8,099 bases of DNA from an uncultured Actinomycetes bacterium (lineage in GTDB: Bacteria; Actinomycetota; Thermoleophilia; Miltoncostaeales; Miltoncostaeaceae). The stretch is taken from assembly GCA_903866425.1 (NCBI GenBank), contig CAIPNN010000184.1, positions 1 to 8,099 of the forward strand, written 5' to 3'. The number at the start of each line of letters is the position of its first letter. Position 1 is the first letter of the stretch. Below, piece by piece: positions 5,720-8,099 of the stretch. A program made the translations under genes and the position numbers. The notes below the pieces were generated by a model that made no database searches, was not told the origin of the DNA, and saw nothing but the letters and a program-made list of their open reading frames with translations.

Positions 5720-6647
5720 CGCGCGCACTATTCGGTTCACGGTGTCGCCATCTGCAGTTGGCGCGCGCCTGGACGCGGTGCTGGCCGATCGGGATGAGAT
5801 GGACAGCCGCGCGGAGGCGCAGCGGCTGATCGATGCCGGCGCAGTGCTCGTGAATGGCGAGCCGCGCGCCAAGCGGTACCGGCTGGCCGCCGCAGATGCG
5901 ATTGAGGTGTCGCTCGGGCCACCACCGCGAACACCGGGCGAGTTGCGCGCCGAGGATCTCGATGTGCCCATCGTGTTCGCCGACGCGCACATCGTCGTGG
6001 TCGACAAGCCTGCGGGGATGGTGACCCACCCATCAAAGGGGCACGACGAGGGCACACTGGTGCACGGGTTGCTGGGGGCCGGAATCGCGGGCGGGGACGA
6101 CCCGGATCGTCCGGGCATCGTGCACAGGCTCGACCGCGACACGTCGGGACTGATGCTGGTGGCGCGCACCGAGCGGGCACACCGCCGCCTGGGGCGCATG
6201 ATGCGCGACCGCGACATCGAGCGGCGCTATCTCGCGCTCGTGCACGGGGAGTTCCCGCCCGCCCTCACCATCGACCGGCCCATCGGCCGCGACCCCCGTC
6301 GTCGTACCCGGCAGGCCGTGGTGCAGGTCGGCGGCAAGGAGGCCATCACACACTTCAGGACGGTGGAGCGTGTGGGCAGGCTGACGCTGGTGGAGGCACG
6401 GCTTGAGACCGGCCGCACGCACCAGGTGCGCGTACACCTGGAAGCAGCGGGGCACCCGGTGGTGGGCGATCCCCTGTACGGCCAGGGGCGGGCTGCGCAC
6501 GGCCTCGAACGGCAGTTTCTCCACGCGTATCGGCTCGGCCTTCCGCACCCCGAGACCGGCGAGGACCTGTCCTTCGAAAGCCCCCTGCCGGATGATCTCG
6601 AGGCGGCGCTTGCCGCGGCGCGTGTGCGAGCGGCCGAGGCAGGCTAG
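5712..6647 (+). CDS. rluD: RluA/RluD-family 23S rRNA pseudouridine synthase
   Basis: A 311-residue pseudouridine synthase with an N-terminal S4 RNA-binding domain (about 17-70: RLDAVLAD, SRAEAQRLIDAGAVLVNG) and a catalytic domain from about 85. Catalytic markers: VVDKPAGMVTHPS (96-108), GIVHRLDRDTSGLMLVA (135-151) with the nucleophile D141, ERRYLALVHG, LVEARLETGRTHQVRVHL and GHPVVGDPLYG. RluD of E. coli modifies helix 69 of 23S rRNA. Homologues RluA and RluC have other targets, and specificity cannot be assigned from motifs, so the symbol names the closest architecture only. The start at 5712 overlaps the end of lspA by eight bases in another frame. It is the last gene of the tightly packed operon; the intergenic leader of rpsB follows its TAG. 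Confidence 0.92.
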   Translation: MTDARTIRFTVSPSAVGARLDAVLADRDEMDSRAEAQRLIDAGAVLVNGEPRAKRYRLAAADAIEVSLGPPPRTPGELRAEDLDVPIVFADAHIVVVDKPAGMVTHPSKGHDEGTLVHGLLGAGIAGGDDPDRPGIVHRLDRDTSGLMLVARTERAHRRLGRMMRDRDIERRYLALVHGEFPPALTIDRPIGRDPRRRTRQAVVQVGGKEAITHFRTVERVGRLTLVEARLETGRTHQVRVHLEAAGHPVVGDPLYGQGRAAHGLERQFLHAYRLGLPHPETGEDLSFESPLPDDLEAALAAARVRAAEAG

Positions 6648-6650
6648 ACT
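6645..6650 (+). promoter_or_regulatory. possible -10 box for rpsB-tsf
   Basis: TAGACT overlaps the rluD stop codon and fits TAnnnT. No good -35 is seen at 16-18 bases upstream (GTGTGC at 6622-6627 is the best-spaced and is poor). If used, transcription would start near 6656-6658 and give rpsB a leader of about 137 bases, which would include both hairpins. The alternative is that rpsB is only read through from the upstream operon. Confidence 0.3.
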
Positions 6651-6690
6651 CCGCACTCGGTCCGCATTCCGCGGCCCATTTTCCTGTTTC

Positions 6691-6747
6691 CGACCCCGGC
6701 GGGGTCGACATGAGGGGTGGTGATCACCAGACGGTGATTCCCCGCAT
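6691..6747 (+). promoter_or_regulatory. structured rpsB leader: two adjacent hairpins
   Basis: Hairpin 1 is CGACCCC (6691-6697), loop GGC, GGGGTCG (6701-6707), a perfect seven-pair stem. Hairpin 2 has a lower stem ATGAGGGG (6710-6717) with CCCCGCAT (6740-6747), interrupted by one A/G mismatch. An internal loop (6718-6722 facing T6739) separates it from an upper stem ATCACC (6723-6728) with GGTGAT (6733-6738) closed by the tetraloop AGAC. Neither is followed by a T-run, so they are poor intrinsic terminators. In E. coli S2 represses rpsB-tsf through its leader RNA; a comparable role is inferred here from position and fold potential, not from any recognised motif. Confidence 0.4.
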
Positions 6748-6760
6748 GCGCCGCCGGTAG
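6710..6760 (+). CDS. possible 16-codon leader ORF before rpsB
   Basis: An ATG at 6710 opens a short frame encoding MRGGDHQTVIPRMRRR and ends at TAG (6758-6760), 33 bases before rpsB and in the same frame. A GGGG (6701-6704) sits five bases upstream and could serve as a ribosome site, but hairpin 1 would sequester it. The run Arg-Met-Arg-Arg-Arg before the stop is suggestive of a leader peptide. A chance ORF this short is common in GC-rich DNA, and codon bias cannot be judged, so this is a weak call. Confidence 0.15.
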   Translation: MRGGDHQTVIPRMRRR

Positions 6761-6778
6761 ACCATTCAAAGAACCGAC

Positions 6779-6784
6779 AAGGAG
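6779..6784 (+). promoter_or_regulatory. ribosome binding site of rpsB
   Basis: AAGGAG lies nine bases before the GTG at 6794, the best Shine-Dalgarno match before any start in the window. It fixes the start at 6794; the nearby GTG at 6787 is out of frame. The preceding stretch (about 6762-6780, ACCATTCAAAGAACCGACAA) is AT-richer and looks unstructured, as expected for a highly translated gene. Confidence 0.8.
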
Positions 6785-6793
6785 TCGTGGCGC

Positions 6794-7777
6794 GTGCCTG
6801 TCGTCACCATGAAGCAGCTCTTGGAGTCCGGCGTGCACTTCGGACACCAGACCCGTCGTTGGAACCCCAAGATGAAGCGATTCATCTTCGGCGAGCGTTC
6901 CGGCATCTACATCATCGACCTCGACCAGACGCTTGAGCTTCTGGAGCGCGCGCACACGTTTGTGAAGAACGTGTCGGAGCGCGGGGGCACCGTGATGTTC
7001 GTGGGGACCAAGAAGCAGACCCAGGACAGCGTGCGCGAGCAGGCCATCCGCGCGGGCATGCCCTATGTGTCCCACCGTTGGCTCGGTGGCCTGCTCACCA
7101 ACTGGAGCACCATCAGCCAGCGCATCCGCCGCCTGCATGAGTTGCGTGCCCAGGCATCCGGTGGCCAGCTGGCCCTGCTGCCGACGCGTGAGCGCCTGGC
7201 TGCCGAGGCCGAGCTCGTGAAGCTCGAGGCCAACCTGGGTGGCGTGGCCGAGATGCAGCGCCGCCCCGACGCCGTGGTGATCGTCGACCTGAAGAAGGAG
7301 ATGATCGGCGTGCGCGAGGCAAACCGTCTTGGCATTCCGGTTGTGGGCCTGGTCGACACCAACTGCGACCCGGACGAGGCCACCTACGTCATTCCTGGCA
7401 ACGACGACGCCATCCGCTCGTGCTCGCTGGTGCTGTCGGTGCTCGCTGACGGTATTCGCGAAGGCAAGGGGCTCGACCCCACCGGTGGATACGAAGAGGC
7501 GCGTGCCGCCGCCGCAGCAGCCGCCGCGGCCGGTGACCCTGACGCCGCCCGTGCCGCCCGTACCGCCGCCCGTGCCGAGGCCGCTGCAGAGCGCGCCGCG
7601 GAAGACGGCGTGGTTGCCGAAGCCGTCGTGGCCACCGCTGCGGCCGAGGCCGTGCTTGAAGCCGCCGAGGAGATCGTCGAAGAGGCCGCAGCCGAGGTTG
7701 TGCTGGAGGAGGCCGCCGCGGAGCTGGCCACCGATGCCGTCGCCGAGGAGCAGGCAGGAGAGGAGACCGCCGAATGA
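6794..7777 (+). CDS. rpsB: 30S ribosomal protein S2 with long Ala/Glu-rich tail
   Basis: A 327-residue S2. Residues 1-226 are the conserved core: MKQLLESGVHFGHQTRRWNPKM (6-27), the signature FIFGERSGIYIIDLDQT, VMFVGTKKQ, YVSHRWLGGLLTNW (91-104), LVKLEANLGGV, PDAVVIVDLKKE, EANRLGIPVVGLVDTNCDPD and IPGNDDAIRS. S2 sits at the head/platform cleft of the 30S subunit and contacts S1 where that is present. Typical S2 proteins end near residue 240. Here about 100 residues follow the core and consist almost wholly of Ala, Glu, Val, Asp and Arg: an Ala/Arg-rich half (235-265) and then an acidic Ala/Glu/Val half. They are probably helical or disordered. Extended acidic S2 tails occur in other Actinomycetota. 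The start is GTG at 6794 behind AAGGAG. The gene ends overlapping tsf by four bases. Confidence 0.97.
   Translation: MPVVTMKQLLESGVHFGHQTRRWNPKMKRFIFGERSGIYIIDLDQTLELLERAHTFVKNVSERGGTVMFVGTKKQTQDSVREQAIRAGMPYVSHRWLGGLLTNWSTISQRIRRLHELRAQASGGQLALLPTRERLAAEAELVKLEANLGGVAEMQRRPDAVVIVDLKKEMIGVREANRLGIPVVGLVDTNCDPDEATYVIPGNDDAIRSCSLVLSVLADGIREGKGLDPTGGYEEARAAAAAAAAAGDPDAARAARTAARAEAAAERAAEDGVVAEAVVATAAAEAVLEAAEEIVEEAAAEVVLEEAAAELATDAVAEEQAGEETAE
7756..7765 (+). promoter_or_regulatory. tandem Shine-Dalgarno sequence of tsf
   Basis: AGGAG occurs twice back to back; the second copy ends eight bases before the tsf ATG at 7774. Both copies lie inside the last codons of rpsB and contribute Gly-Glu-Glu to its tail. 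It supports independent loading on tsf in addition to coupling through the ATGA overlap. Confidence 0.65.
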
Positions 7778-8099
7778 GCACCGCACAGATTCCCGCAGCG
7801 CTGGTGAAGGAGCTTCGCGAGAAGACCGGCGCCGGCATGATGGACTGCAAGAAGGCGCTCACCGAGACCAACGGTGACCTCGAGGCAGCTATCACGCTGC
7901 TCCGGAAGTCCGGGCTCGCCGCCGCCGCCAAGCGCGCCGGCCGTGACGCCAATGAGGGCACGATCTCCAGCTACATCCACCAGGGCGGCCGTCTGGGCGT
8001 GCTGGTCGAGGTGAACTGCGAGACCGACTTCGTGGCCCGCACCGACCGCTTTCAGGAGTTCGCGCGCGACGTGGCACTGAACATCGCCGCCATGAACCC
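7774..8099 (+). CDS. tsf: translation elongation factor Ts, 3'-truncated by the window
   Basis: The first 108 residues are visible. EF-Ts exchanges GDP for GTP on EF-Tu in the cytosol. The N-terminal UBA-like domain spans about 5-50, with VKELREKTGAGMMDCKKAL (11-29) and the conserved GDLEAAI..LRKSGLA. Then come AGRDANEGTI and YIH.GGR.GVLVEVNCETDFVAR (67-89), in which TDFV (84-87) is the hallmark loop that approaches the EF-Tu nucleotide site. All expected residues are present. The ATG at 7774 overlaps the rpsB TGA (ATGA) and has a tandem AGGAG upstream. Many bacteria have a gap between rpsB and tsf; here there is none, which implies translational coupling of the two. Confidence 0.97.
   Translation, partial: MSTAQIPAALVKELREKTGAGMMDCKKALTETNGDLEAAITLLRKSGLAAAAKRAGRDANEGTISSYIHQGGRLGVLVEVNCETDFVARTDRFQEFARDVALNIAAMN

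Noticed and set aside
6691..6707. Hairpin 1 as the intrinsic terminator of the upstream operon
   Set aside because: The stem is strong, but it is followed by ACATGAGG with no T-tract. It fits better as part of the rpsB leader, though rho-dependent ending nearby cannot be excluded.
1..8099. Mobile element, CRISPR array, phage or defence system
   Set aside because: No transposase, integrase, repeat array, long terminal inverted repeats, tRNA-associated junction or compositional break was seen. All but one of the genes are recognised housekeeping families.

Overview
The window is GC-rich bacterial chromosome, with strong G/C preference at third codon positions. It carries a dense block of conserved housekeeping genes. 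SepF beside a PgeF–YggS pair, frequent GTG starts and a ribosomal protein S2 with a long Ala/Glu-rich tail all point to Actinomycetota. A deep-branching class such as Thermoleophilia is a guess; the genes seen here cannot settle it. I see no mobile element, CRISPR array, rRNA, tRNA or toxin–antitoxin pair.

Layout. At the left edge is the 3' part of a RidA-family deaminase gene (2-361, +). Three bases after its stop, a short unrecognised gene of 83 codons ends, running the other way (365-616, -). It is the only minus-strand gene. Its start overlaps the start of a class II tRNA nucleotidyltransferase gene (605-1810, +), and from there everything is co-directional.

Nine genes follow with gaps or overlaps of only a few bases: cca, pgeF, yggS, sepF, proC, yggT, a DUF167 gene, lspA and rluD (605-6647). 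They almost certainly form one operon with translational coupling. It joins tRNA 3'-end maturation, peptidoglycan quality control, PLP homeostasis, Z-ring membrane anchoring, proline synthesis, lipoprotein signal peptide removal and rRNA pseudouridylation. The order mixes arrangements known from Gram-positive division clusters (pgeF-yggS-sepF-yggT and lspA-rluD) with one known from cyanobacteria and proteobacteria (proC next to yggS/yggT, and yggT-DUF167). Neither ftsZ nor divIVA is present.

A 146-base leader (6648-6793) separates this operon from rpsB-tsf. It can fold into two hairpins and holds a possible 16-codon leader ORF, which makes it a candidate autoregulatory leader. rpsB (6794-7777) overlaps tsf by four bases, and tsf runs off the right edge.

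I found no convincing novel system. The items most worth a second look are the small minus-strand gene, the rpsB leader and the unusual mixed gene order.
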